DNA of 64,000 nt, taken from NCBI RefSeq assembly GCF_004337985.1, contig NC_043741.1:5962417-6026416 (forward strand), read 5' to 3'. The notes beneath the pieces were generated by a model. That model saw only the letters and a list, made by a program, of their open reading frames with translations, was not told the origin of the DNA and ran no database searches. The stretch comes from Pyricularia pennisetigena. Taxonomy: Eukaryota; Ascomycota; Sordariomycetes; Magnaporthales; Pyriculariaceae. This document shows positions 14,111-24,876 of the stretch, piece by piece. A program made the position numbers and the translations under genes. Positions within the stretch are counted from its first letter, which is position 1; each line of letters opens with the position of its first letter.

Positions 14111-14440
14111 GACGGCGTTGGGACTATCAGGCGTTCAAAAATATTTACGATTTTAATGACCTTGTCTCATTGCATTGCTTTCAAGACAAAATAGACCGTT
14201 GCAGGAACTTTGGTAGTATGTGATGCAGAATACGGGCATCTCTCATATGTTGCGAGTTCTGGCATGACCACCGCACACAAGACTGAACTGCTTTGCTGAT
14301 ATTTGAGGTCTTGTAGGCTGCTGATATGATCCACGACAGAGTCTGTTCAGCCGAGTCGACGCTCCGTCCGTGTATTGCATGTATCCTTGGTGAACATATA
14401 AAGCCACTTATTCTCTAAAAATAGCTTCCGTCATGAGTGT
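14111..14440. other. Shared 3' flank of convergent genes
   Basis: A 330 bp spacer between the stop codons of SEC28 (+) and the hypothetical membrane-protein gene (-). Nothing other than presumed 3' UTR and termination sequence is seen. Confidence 0.5.
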
Positions 14441-14944
14441 CTAAGCTCCCAGCCATTTCTCAGCATACATGTGCTTCAGCCACTCAACAGCCCGATATAA
14501 TTCGCCAAAAGCGGCGTCTCCCCCAAGAAACAGCCAGATGGCAATGGAGCAAAGCACCGCAGTAGCCACCCGGAAGGGATAGCAGCGCAGCTTAGCCGAC
14601 TGCTTGCTGCCAGATTTGGCCTCGACGCTTTCGTCTCCCGGCCGCTGCTCATTCTTCTTGGGCGAGGCGAACTTGATGGGCTGGTCGTGGGACCAGGTGG
14701 TTCTGTCACCTTTGGGGGTCGGAGGCGCGTCAAAGGGGTTGATCGGGCAGTTCCACCGCTCCTTCTGCTGCTGCTGCTGCGTTGGCGTGGCCCGGCGGGC
14801 TTTGTCTTGCTTGTCTGTATGGCGGGCGGAGAAGACCAACCGTGCGAGTGTGTGGACGTCGTTCTCGAGCCTGTCGAGCCGCTCCTCAGTCTGGTCGTGG
14901 ACAGAGCGGTGAGACTTGTGGTCTTGGGGACTGTAGATGGACAT
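14441..14944 (-). CDS. Hypothetical single-span membrane protein
   Basis: Intronless 167-residue reading frame starting MSIYSPQDHKSHRS. I do not recognise a family. Visible features: an early amphipathic stretch (TEERLDRLENDVHTLARLV) that could form a short coiled coil, a Gln run, a Pro-rich middle (INPFDAPPTPKG), a basic Lys/Ser region, and one hydrophobic helix near the C-terminus (VATAVLCSIAIWLFLGG) followed by a short amphipathic tail. This layout fits a tail-anchored or near-tail-anchored protein, which is inference. An in-frame upstream ATG (15106) would add about 54 residues rich in Lys from a T-tract and is less likely. It converges with SEC28. Confidence 0.5.
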   Translation of the reverse strand: MSIYSPQDHKSHRSVHDQTEERLDRLENDVHTLARLVFSARHTDKQDKARRATPTQQQQQKERWNCPINPFDAPPTPKGDRTTWSHDQPIKFASPKKNEQRPGDESVEAKSGSKQSAKLRCYPFRVATAVLCSIAIWLFLGGDAAFGELYRAVEWLKHMYAEKWLGA

Positions 14945-17422
14945 TGCTCGTAGGGATTCCTTGGGGAAGTGGGCTGATGACACGGATTTATTGGTGATGT
15001 TTTTTTTTTTTTTTTTTGGATAAGTACAATACAAAGTGAGAGGTTTCTTTGATTGGGCCTGGAGATACACAGGAGCATATAAAACTTCAATAACTGAGCA
15101 GTCCATTATTTATCAATGGCCTGACGATTCTCCTTTTGACTACAACGTTCGCCAACCACGGGGTTTTGACGTGGCCGCCACAGACTATGCATATTTTTGA
15201 ACAAAGGAGAGACCAGAATATCGATGTTAATAGGTGGAAGCCATGGCGTCTTGCATGTGCAACGTTTGTAGAGATAAAGAACTATGTAGGAACATGCATT
15301 TGAGGGTATACAGTCGTTGCGACTTTGTCTCGTTCTCGTCTGGCTGCGACTGTATGGCAGCCTTACCCTGTACCAGTCACAATTGATGTGACGAGATAGG
15401 AACCGAACGCAGGGAACTGTGTATGTGAATTCCAGAATGGATGAGACAAGCCATCTCTGAGCTGCACCAAGCGCATGCAAAATGGAATAAAATGATATCA
15501 GGTCGCGAGGCTGAATGGCGCGCGATGATCGGATGATGGGGGTGACCGATAAATAAAAACAACAGACTGATTGCCACTTGTTCTGCGACTTTCTACCCAC
15601 ATCAAGTTGATGGGCCTAGAATACGACAAAGTTGTGTTGGTCCAAGCGTATCAAAGCTGCGACGTTGGTTTTGTTCGTCGCAGCAAAGCTACTGCTAATT
15701 GTCGGAAAGTTTTGGAACGTTGAACTTCTTTGACCCGATTCGACTCGGAAACACGAAACCGAATAGGATTTTAGTTAATTGCCCTTGCTCATCTCAGAGA
15801 CGGCGACGTAAGCCCTTCGTAGGCAAGTAGTACTAATTACCGAGTAATTATACCTCGTCTGTAGCTTCAGCTGAAGTTGGATGGGTTGAAAGGATGAACA
15901 CTTGTCGAAAGCAACCAGGATAAGGGTCAAGAGACGAAAGTAAAATAAAAATAAAAATAACAAATCTCAAGTGTTATTAGCTGCCATCTCCCAAAAAAAG
16001 AACCCCCAGTAGAAGTTGGGGCGATCTATTTCCTTGGCACGGCATCCTTGCACAGTGACGTTGGGGATTACTATACTGTTGGTGCTAAGTCCCCCGTTTG
16101 GTTTCCGGCTAGTAAGCCCCGGCAGGCCGATAGCGACACCTAGAACAGAGTAAAACGTCCCTGCGGGGGGTTATGCAGGGCAGAAAAAGGAAAAGAAGAA
16201 AAAAAGAGACTAGGGACACAAATGAGGAAGGACATCTGTTAATTCCTTCGCAAATGAATAGCGCCCTCTACTGCTTGCGTCTGGCTCGTGCAGAGCGATT
16301 TACCCGATCTGAAAGCTGTGACAGAAATGGAAATTGAGGCGGGTTGGCATCGTAACATCGCTCGCACTTCTATTTTGATCAATGACCGCTGAGCCAGACT
16401 GCTGGTATGGGACTGACAAGGTACAGGCAGGGCTGCGCATGCGAAGCATTTCCGATTAGTCGCGTGATGCGGTGGGTGCAAAAAGAAGATTGGTGGGGGT
16501 GGTTCTGTTAACTTTTGCCTCAACACAGTTATTATGCAAGTCAATGTTGAGGGGGTTTTCTTGAGGTACACAATTAGGGGAAAAAAAAAAATAAGGGGTA
16601 AAGTTGACAGGACCAGAGTGAAACAAAATGAGAAAAGATACTTCCTGGCGGACCTAGGCCTGGCAGCAATCTGACCGGCGCTTTTTGATGCAGGTGCCTA
16701 GTCTATGGTAAGCCAGGAGGAGATTGCTGGTAATCAAAATCAAATGCTCTAAGCAGTACCTGCCCCTTTGTATCAGCACCCTGAAGCACCTGGGTGGCTC
16801 AGCATCAAATCAGCATGAACAACAAACCACTCCGAGTTGGCCTCAACCAACGGTGAGGAGAATTAAAAAGACACCTTTAAGGCTCACGCCACTCAGCCCT
16901 CGGCCAACAGCAGATGGGGAAGGATGTGGGCAATCTTTTTCTTCTATTTCCTCTACAGGCCAGTGACAAGGCGTTCGGGTGTGTGCCACAGCCCAGCCTT
17001 TATTAGCGCACTTGGTTCAATTCAGCATCATAACATTAACTCGGTATGAAAGGAGAACCTGGAGCTTGACTGATCCGACCGAAACCTGAACCTACGTACA
17101 TTAGGCATGAGTCTAGCTCATTCCTGTAACAATGTCATCGTCTCAAGCCCATTGAGTTGGAATAACCAAATCACTTACCTGCTGAGCATGGACATGGAAG
17201 AAAAGATCTCTTGTGTACTTACTGTACAGTCCAGGAGAACACACGTCCACCGCAACGGCTCAGCCTGAGTCCCTAAGGTATTACTTCTTCCCCACGATTC
17301 CCCGCCGGGGCGCCTTGCGTTGGCTCGTCGTGTTCGATCCTTTTGGCTGTGTTATCGATCAAAGCTTGCTTCAACCTCTATTGAGGAGGTGAACAAAGTC
17401 AATTACTCACTGATTTTGGGTT

Positions 17423-17466
<44 letters not shown>

Positions 17467-18458
17467 TTACTATTTTGTGTTCGTCTTTCCTCCTTCCGCC
17501 CTCCATGCTCAGGGATTAACAAAAATCAAAATCAAACAAAAGACGAAGTTAAGACCGTGCCAAGAAAATATTTCACACAATACACACAGCCAAGTTGCAT
17601 TCGTCATCGCCTTGCCCGGATCCACATATACCGTTTCCTTTCCCCACACTTGCGCGTCCTCGTAGGTAGGAAGCTTTCGGGTGTCGCAGCACCAGCACCA
17701 GCAACAGGCAAGCTCCCCGCCGTCGGCCGTTCAGCCTACCTATACGGTCGGTACTTTACCCAACCCCGTTCTTTTAGAGTCTCATCCATCTGCCAGTTTG
17801 GCCTTGGTTTTGGCCTGGGCACCCCAAGTACCAGCAACCACGAGTAATAAGACAAGCAGGTATTGGATACCAGGTACAAGTTCGTACTTGTGTGTCCACC
17901 GCTGCTGATCTCCAGCTTCAGTTGCGAGCTCACCTCCTGGCCTCGGAACTGACGGGAGTTCTTTTTCAGGACAAGGCGAAGCCAAAATAAATTCAAAAAG
18001 GGAAAAGAGAAAAATCAAGGCAATAGAAAAAGAAGAAGCAGCCGGGTTTTGTTGTTTGCCTGTGACGTCCTCCATTCCACTCACTGGCAACACGTGCATA
18101 ATTTTATCATCGAGCCAATCTTCGACATCTGTACCGATCAACACCAAGAACCCGCCGAACCGCGACCAAGCTGCAGCTACCGCTGTAGCCAAGCCCTACA
18201 CTACTAAACGGCCTCAACCTCGAACCCAATTGGACCCGATCCAGAGCCGAACACCGCCAGGACGCGTGTGCTTCCGTGCCTCGATATACCACATTCCTTT
18301 TCGCAGCCGAGCCTTGCCAATTGCGCCCCTGGGATTGAGGATCCCATCCTTGTCGCAGTGGTGACGGCAATTCATGCTGAGCACCACAAGCAGGCCTGAC
18401 CCACTGCCAGACGCCACTGTCATCACCAAACCCAGGCCCCTCCCTCCCAGTCGCCAAT
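14945..18458. other. Gene-poor interval upstream of PSD2
   Basis: About 3.5 kb without a supported gene. The minus ORF at 15106-15600 has no recognisable domain. Features: T tract at 15001-15017, an ACTGTACAGT palindrome at 17221-17230, and a 41-base T tract at 17425-17465. From about 17480 to 18458 the sequence is likely the promoter and leader of PSD2. It contains an upstream ATG at 18374 that is out of frame with the main start. Confidence 0.5.
17425..17465. repeat. 41-base poly-T tract
   Basis: Uninterrupted T run, the longest homopolymer inside the window, about 1 kb upstream of the PSD2 start. No target-site duplication or adjacent coding remnant marks it as a retroelement tail. Confidence 0.9.
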
Positions 18459-21400
18459 ATGGTTCGAATAATTCCCAGCAGGCTCAAGTCGAGCGCATCC
18501 ATCTCCAACACTGCTTCCAGCAACAACAGCAGGGCAACCAGTCCAATGAGGAACAAAGGAGACTCAGCAAGCCCGGAGGGGCGCAGGGAGACAGGTTTGG
18601 TGTTGAATGTTGTTATTTTGAGGGTAAGGAAGGGCTTGCGTTTATTCGCAATGCCGAATGGTAAACTCGAACAACTTTGGGGAAAAAAAAAAAGTGCTGA
18701 CATTCGTGTGGTGCACAGGGTCGCAACTTGGCCGCAAAAGATAGGAGCGGAACTTCGGATCCGGTGAGCCATTGACACTCTGCAGCAACCTACCAAAAAA
18801 ACAGAAAACGCGAATGTGTGCTAATACGATTGGGCCATCATAGTATCTGGTCTTGAACTGCGGTGATTCCAAACACGTTACTGCGACAGTATCGAAATCA
18901 CTCAACCCGGAATGGAACGAACAATGCGAATTTCCAATCAACGGAGCACAGCACCTGCTCCTTGACGTCTGCGCCTGGGACAAGGACAGGTTTGGTAAGG
19001 ACTACATGGGCGAGTTCGACCTTGCATTGGAGGAAATATTTCTGGACGAGAAGACGGAACAGCCGCCGAAATGGTACCCCCTAAAGAGCAAGCGACCTGG
19101 CAAGAAAACCAGTGTAGTTTCCGGAGAAGTCTTGTTGCAATTCACCATCTTCGATGCCTCCAACCGCGATGCCACACGCCGCGATATTTACAACAAACTT
19201 ATGAGCATCGTCAAGGCTGCGGCGCCCGAGGCCGATGCTTCGTCCAAGGACCCTACACCAACCCTCACGCCAGTGTTGGCCCCGGTGCGCAAACCCAGCA
19301 GCTCAGGAAACTCCCCGTCCCCACCCCTTCTCAGCAGGCGGCAGACTTCGGATCTTGGAGGAGACGGGGCGGAAAACGGGGACGAGGACTATGAGATTTA
19401 TGACGACGAGACGCCCGAGGAACCAGAAGAGGCTGATGATCCCAACCAGCCCGAGGTCATTGAGAAGAGGAAACGGAGACTCAGGATCAAGGGTCTAAAG
19501 CGCAAAAAGAGGGACAATGGGTTTGAATTTAGCAACAGCAGTTCCGATGTGGTCGGTATCATCTTCCTCGAGATTCGCAGCATCACCGACCTGCCCCCAG
19601 AGCACAACTTTACCAGGACTAGCTTCGACTGTGATCCATTTGTGGTGGCCTCACTGGGCAAAAAGACGTATCGAACTCGTACGATTCGGCACAATCTGAA
19701 CCCTGTTTTCAACGAGAAGATGCTTTTCCAGGTCTTGAACCACGAACAGCAGTATTCTTTCTCGTTTACCGTTATAGACCGTGACAAGTTCTCGGGCAAT
19801 GATTTCATTGCATCTGTCAACTTGCCCATCAAAGAAATCATGGATAAGGCTCCCAGGGCAGACCCGTCTACCGGTCTGTACGAGCTCAAAGATCCTCCAG
19901 AATATACGCCGGAGAAGCGGTCTCGATTCATGAGACTTAGTATGTCGCGGTCCGCCTCTTCTGCATCCCTGTCTAAACTGAGCCGGCCGTCATTGAGCAA
20001 GTCTCCGTCGGTGGCCTCTACCGCCACAGCCCAAGGCTCTGCGACGCCGTCGCAAGCTGCAGCGGCCCCCTCGACATCGCCTGGTGCTGGTGGAATGCTC
20101 TCGGAAGCGGTGGCCAAATCCAACGCAGCCAACTCTGGGCTGCTGACACCGACCGAGAACGCCGGTGCGGCCGCTGCGGTTTCTGCTGCGGCGACTTCCG
20201 GTGGAGAACTGAACCCGGACAGCGATGACCCCTTCTTCGTGTCCTTCGAGCTGCCGTTGAAAATGAAAAATCTCGAAAAATGGGAGGACAAGCACAGCCC
20301 AGTGCTCTACATCCGTGCCAAGTACATGCCTTACCCAGCGCTTCGACAGCAGTTCTGGAGAGCTTTGCTGCGACAATACGACGCCAACGAAAGCGGCGAG
20401 ATCAGCAAAGTTGAGCTCACTACAATGCTCGACACGTTAGGGTCGACGTTGAGAGACTCTACGATCGACAGTTTCTTCCAACGGTTTCCCCACAAGGCTG
20501 CAAACGGTGAAGATGGAGTCGAGATCACCATGGACGAGGCAGTTCTTTGCCTCGAGGATCAATTGTCCAAATCCAAATCGGGCTCGACAATTGGCGACAA
20601 AGTCAAGAATATACTACCGGACGCCGAGAAGGTCAAGGGGCTACTTTCGGTACCTGGCCACACGGCATCAGAAACGTCAGGCAGCGGTGATACAACCCCA
20701 GCTGAGGGATCATCATCTACAACTCTGACCACAGAGGACAGCACCATCAAGGTGCCAGAACTTAGTGACTCGGGCATGGAGGGAGAAGTTCTCGAGCGCG
20801 GGGACGACTTGAATGACCGCGGCGAGGAGCATGTTGTTATGATTAGAGAGTGCCCCATCTGCCACCAGCCTAGACTCAATAGGCGGAAAGATGCAGACAT
20901 CATCACGCACATCTCGACATGTGCCAGCCAGGATTGGCGGCAGGTCAACAACCTCATGATGGCAGGCTTTGTTACAGCCAGCCAGGCGCATCGCAAGTGG
21001 TACTCCAAGGTCATCACCAAAATCTCGTACGGTGGCTACAAGCTCGGTGCCAACTCGGCCAACATCTTGGTCCAAGACCGATTGACGGGCCAGATCAACG
21101 AAGAGAAGATGAGTGTGTATGTGCGTCTGGGCATTAGGCTATTGTACAAGGGGCTGAAGTCCAATAGTATGGAGAACAAGAGGAGTAAGTTTTTTTTTGT
21201 GGACCTGTTTTACTATTCCTCTGTTGGAGGGTGGGTGTAATGTGGTAACTAACAAGTTGGCATTTGTAGTTCGGAAACTCCTAAAGAGCCTTAGCATCAA
21301 GCAGGGCAAAAAATACGATGATCCTGCCTCCACGGCTGAGATCCAGAAGTTCATCGAGTTCCACAACCTGGACATGTCGGAGGTCCTTCTGCCGATCGAC

Positions 21401-22310
21401 GAGTTCAAGAGCTTCAACGAGTTCTTCTATCGTGCGCTCAAGCCTGGTGCAAGACCCTGCTCGGCGCCCGACCGCTCGCGCATCATCGTATCCCCCGCTG
21501 ATTGCCGTTGCGTGGTGTTCAACCGCGTCGACGTTGCAACCAAGGTCTGGATCAAGGGGCGCGACTTTTCCATCAAGAGGTTGCTGGGTGACGCTTACCC
21601 GGAGGATGCCAAGCGCTACGAGAACGGAGGCGGTCTGGGCATTTTCAGGCTTGCGCCGCAGGACTACCACCGCTTCCACATTCCGGTGGACGGCGTGCTG
21701 GGCAAGCCAAAGACGATTGCGGGCGAGTATTATACAGTCAACCCCATGGCCATCAGGTCTGCCCTGGATGTGTACGGTGAGAACGTGCGTGTCGTGGTGC
21801 CAATTGACAGCCCCGAGTTTGGCCGGGTCATGGTTGTATGCATCGGCGCCATGATGGTAGGCAGCACCGTAATCACCAGGCACGAGGGCGACGAGGTCAA
21901 GAGGGCAGAGGAGCTGGGTTACTTCAAGTTTGGAGGCAGCACGCTGGTGGTGCTCTTTGAAGAGGGCAAGATGAAGTTTGATGACGACCTTGTGGACAAC
22001 TCCAATGGAGCGCTTGAGACTCTGGTAAGTCGTTTGAGACATGTATTAACTTGATCAAATTGAAGATCACGTCGGATGCTAACCAGACTTGGAAACACAG
22101 GTCCGCGTCGGCATGTCAGTAGGACATCATGTCAATGAGCCCCAGTGGACGCCAGACATGCGCAAGAACGAGGATGAGATCACAGAACAGGACAAGAAAG
22201 ATGCCAAGCGCCGCATCCAGGGAGCCGAGTTCAGCGACATGACACCCGAGGACAGCGGGCCCGATGAGAGCCCGGCCAAGCCGTCACTGACGACCAGAAT
22301 TGCGGGCTGA
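18459..22310 (+). CDS. PSD2: C2-domain phosphatidylserine decarboxylase (PSD2 type)
   Basis: Five exons (18459-18623, 18719-18763, 18844-21184, 21270-22024, 22101-22310) give 1171 residues. Exons 1-3 together rebuild one C2 domain (about 44-150): LNVVILRGRNLAAKDRSGTS, then DPYLVLNCG. A second C2 domain lies at about 305-408, an EF-hand-like loop DANESGEISKVE at 583-594, a Cys/His cluster (CPICHQ to HISTC, 740-763), and the decarboxylase domain from about 850. The domain contains YHRFHIPVDG and the self-cleavage motif GGST (1072-1075). Family knowledge: cleavage before this Ser yields the pyruvoyl cofactor, and Psd2-type enzymes make phosphatidylethanolamine at Golgi/endosomal membranes. The first exon ATG was chosen because it is the only one leading into the C2 domain. 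Exon 2 is just 45 bases. Confidence 0.93.
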
Positions 22311-23270
22311 TGGATGAAGAATTGGGGGATGGGCAAAAGGCGAGCATGAGGTATGGTCAGCGTTTGCTACGTAGGCGCAACTTCTAACAGGATTTGTTTT
22401 GTTTTCTTCTTTTCCTATTACACCCTCTTGTTGCAGCACAGAAATCAGTGCCAGGGACACACATACATGTATAGACTCAGCGGGTTGGAAGGAAGAGTTG
22501 TTTTCCTCTATATTTTCAAACGTCATTTATAGACAGACGCATACATTCATTATTCTTTGATTTGTTGTTCTGCTATGGGCGGCATACGTGAATATAGAAG
22601 CATCAAGCATGGATCACCAAAACAGCCCGTGCCTCCTGGTTGGCTATGATCTAGGGCACAGCTTCGAGAGCATCACCGCTCCTAATCTTGTCGTCCTTGG
22701 GGGGGCATTTACTGGACCCTATTGGTGGGTGTTTATCCGCTCCCGAAGGGCCGCCTACGTGAAACCTAGGCAGAATGGGCCACTAGTGATCAGTAAGACT
22801 GATGTTGATTCGATTACAAAATCGATTTTTGAATATGACAAAATGAAGGGGTATCTTGAAGTGTGTGCTGATGATGAGATAGTGGAAAAAAAAAAACCAA
22901 AGAAAACAATAGATATAGTGCGCAAAGAAAAGCAATGCTGCATTATATGTCAAAAGGCGTGCAAGGGAACTAGATTTCGTTGAGGAAAACAGAAAAGGAA
23001 AAAGAAAAAAAAAGCAAATCCAGTGCCTCGCATATGCCCNCCCCCCACGACAGTACTGATGAACCCCTTCTTTTTTTTTCTCTTTCATCCGAGACGCTGC
23101 TTTGCCCTGCCAGAAAGACGTAACGGCGAACAAATCTTTTTTTTCGTGCGGCTGTCGCTTGCTGCCCTGGGACCGAGACAATTTGTCTGATACCATGTTG
23201 CATCAAGTAAGAATAAGAGAAAGAAGAAAAACAGAAATCCGGGTTTGGTCCTATCCCCTTCCTCTTCTCA
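22311..23270. other. PSD2 3' flank and spacer
   Basis: No gene is supported. An ORF at 22588-22983 (131 codons) has a Lys-rich, AT-driven tail and no known domain. A single undetermined base (N) lies at 23040 beside a run of C, an assembly ambiguity. The sequence below 23271 is probably the 3' UTR, or a further exon, of the small minus-strand gene. Confidence 0.5.
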
Positions 23271-23510
23271 TTACCTGCGTCCAAACCAGCTCGAGTTGGA
23301 CAGCTGGCGCGTGATGGGGACCGAGCCGCTGGTGCTGCTGCGGTCGCTGTCCATGGACCGCTTCTCCGGAAAGCCGGCCGGCGAGGCGAGGGGGCTCGGG
23401 ACCGGTGACGGAGCGGTGGTGGTGGTGGCACCGCTGCCCTGTCGGCTCTGGCGCCACGAGGCGTAGATCTGCTTGCCCCAGTGGGCGGACATGGATGGCG
23501 AGGGCGACAT
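23271..23510 (-). CDS. Small Ser/Pro-rich protein, conserved-looking N-terminus
   Basis: A 79-residue reading frame starting MSPSPSMSAHWGKQIYASW. The start AHWGKQIYASWRQSRQG resembles the N-termini of small fungal proteins of unknown function that begin with a Trp-Lys-Gln-x-Tyr-x-x-Trp pattern. The rest is Ser/Thr/Pro-rich (about 27-55), with SSTSG and RQLSNSSWFGRR at the end. The stop overlaps a possible splice donor (CGCAG then GTAATG), so the gene may continue in a downstream exon on the minus strand, and the true C-terminus is uncertain. Base composition is much more GC-rich than the flanks, which supports coding. I assign no function. Confidence 0.5.
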   Translation of the reverse strand: MSPSPSMSAHWGKQIYASWRQSRQGSGATTTTAPSPVPSPLASPAGFPEKRSMDSDRSSTSGSVPITRQLSNSSWFGRR

Positions 23511-24876
23511 GGTTTTTAGTTTATTCTTTGGAAGCGGTTTTTGTTGTGTATTTTTTTTGTTGGTGGTATTTGTTTATTGTTCTTATTATCGATATATCCT
23601 CTTTTTTTTGGTTTTGTTTTTGTTTTGCTCGTTCTCTGTTGAAAGTCGACTCAAAAGAAGCTTTTTTGTGATTTATATTGACCCAGTGCTTCTGATTTAG
23701 ATCGAGCACAATAGTCGATGGGGCCTTGGTGACAGGCGTATAAGTGAGTTGAGCCGAACAGCGAGTAAAAGTGGTACTGATGGGAAAAAAACAAAAACAA
23801 AAAGAGGGACAGCGGTGCGGGGAGCAGACGGTATATAAAACCATCACTCGGCAGGAATCATTAACCCTGACGAGACCCCCCTCGAGCAACTTTTGTTGAA
23901 AGTCTCAGACTTCTCCCTCTCTATTTCAGTCCAAGTAGTACTAATAACAAAGGTAATCAACCCCAGGACTAAACAAAACCACCGCTGGCCCCACGGTCCC
24001 CAGTCACACAAACAGGCCAGGCGCAGGCAGATCCCCATTCGAAAACAGCCCATCCCCAGTCCGAACCGAACCGATTCTCGTCCGCCGCGGCCGGTTTAGG
24101 CAGTCCCGCTACCCACACGCGAGCGGTCCCAGCCAATCACGCAAGCCCCGATTCTAAACGCATCAGCCCACCAGGGCCAGCGCCGACATGAGAATGGCCT
24201 GATGGGTTGCGGTGTTTTTTTTTTTTTTTTAGCGACCCATTAATTACGACCAACCACTGAGTATCAAGCGCCCAGGTGAGAGGTGGCCCGGCCCTCCTTA
24301 CTGACAAAAGGGCATTGTAAATCAAACAAGAGCAAGCACGTCAGCGTTGAGGGATGTGGTGTCTTTTTTGGTCGCCTTGATTACGCATTTTCTCCAAATC
24401 ATGCAAGATTGGTGCGGACCAACTCTTTCTGTATTTTTTTTTTCTTCTTTTCTCTTGTCTCGATTGTCCAGAAAACAAGAGAGAGGAATAAGTAAATGAA
24501 AATACAATAAAAAGTAGCGAAAAAAAAAGGTGGCAAAATTAACCATTCAATGGTTTCCATACCGGGTATAATCCAACGCCCTGCAAAGTAATTATCCAAG
24601 AACTCCCGTCTCCCATCCAGAGCCAAAAAAAAAACCCAACAACCCACACAACACCCACACCTTTCCTTGCTTGCTATTGCGTGCCAGCCGTAGCGCCTGA
24701 AATATGTTCCCTGCCTTTTCCGAACCGAGTAAACAAAGACAAAAGGAATAAGGAGTGACATAGAGAAGAAAGGTGTACAAAGAAAAACCAAAAAAAAAAA
24801 AAAAGTTTACGCAAGAAAGTATACGTTTTATTTTCTTTTCTTGTTTTTTTACGGGAGGGATATTCACAACTTGGGC
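23511..24876. other. Spacer between two minus-strand genes
   Basis: About 1.4 kb without a supported gene. It contains the promoter of the small 79-residue gene, several T/A tracts (24218-24231, 24790-24805) and the 3' flank of the DUF6536-type gene. ORFs here are artefacts of the homopolymers. Confidence 0.5.

Noticed and set aside
17425..17465. Poly-T tract as the tail of a retroposed element
   Set aside because: No coding remnant or flanking target-site duplication was seen.
19398..20291. 297-codon minus ORF antisense to PSD2
   Set aside because: Low-complexity Ser/Leu-rich shadow of the C2/linker exon.
22588..22983. 131-codon + ORF downstream of PSD2
   Set aside because: No recognised domain; Lys-rich tail derives from an A-rich stretch, and base composition matches spacer, not exons.
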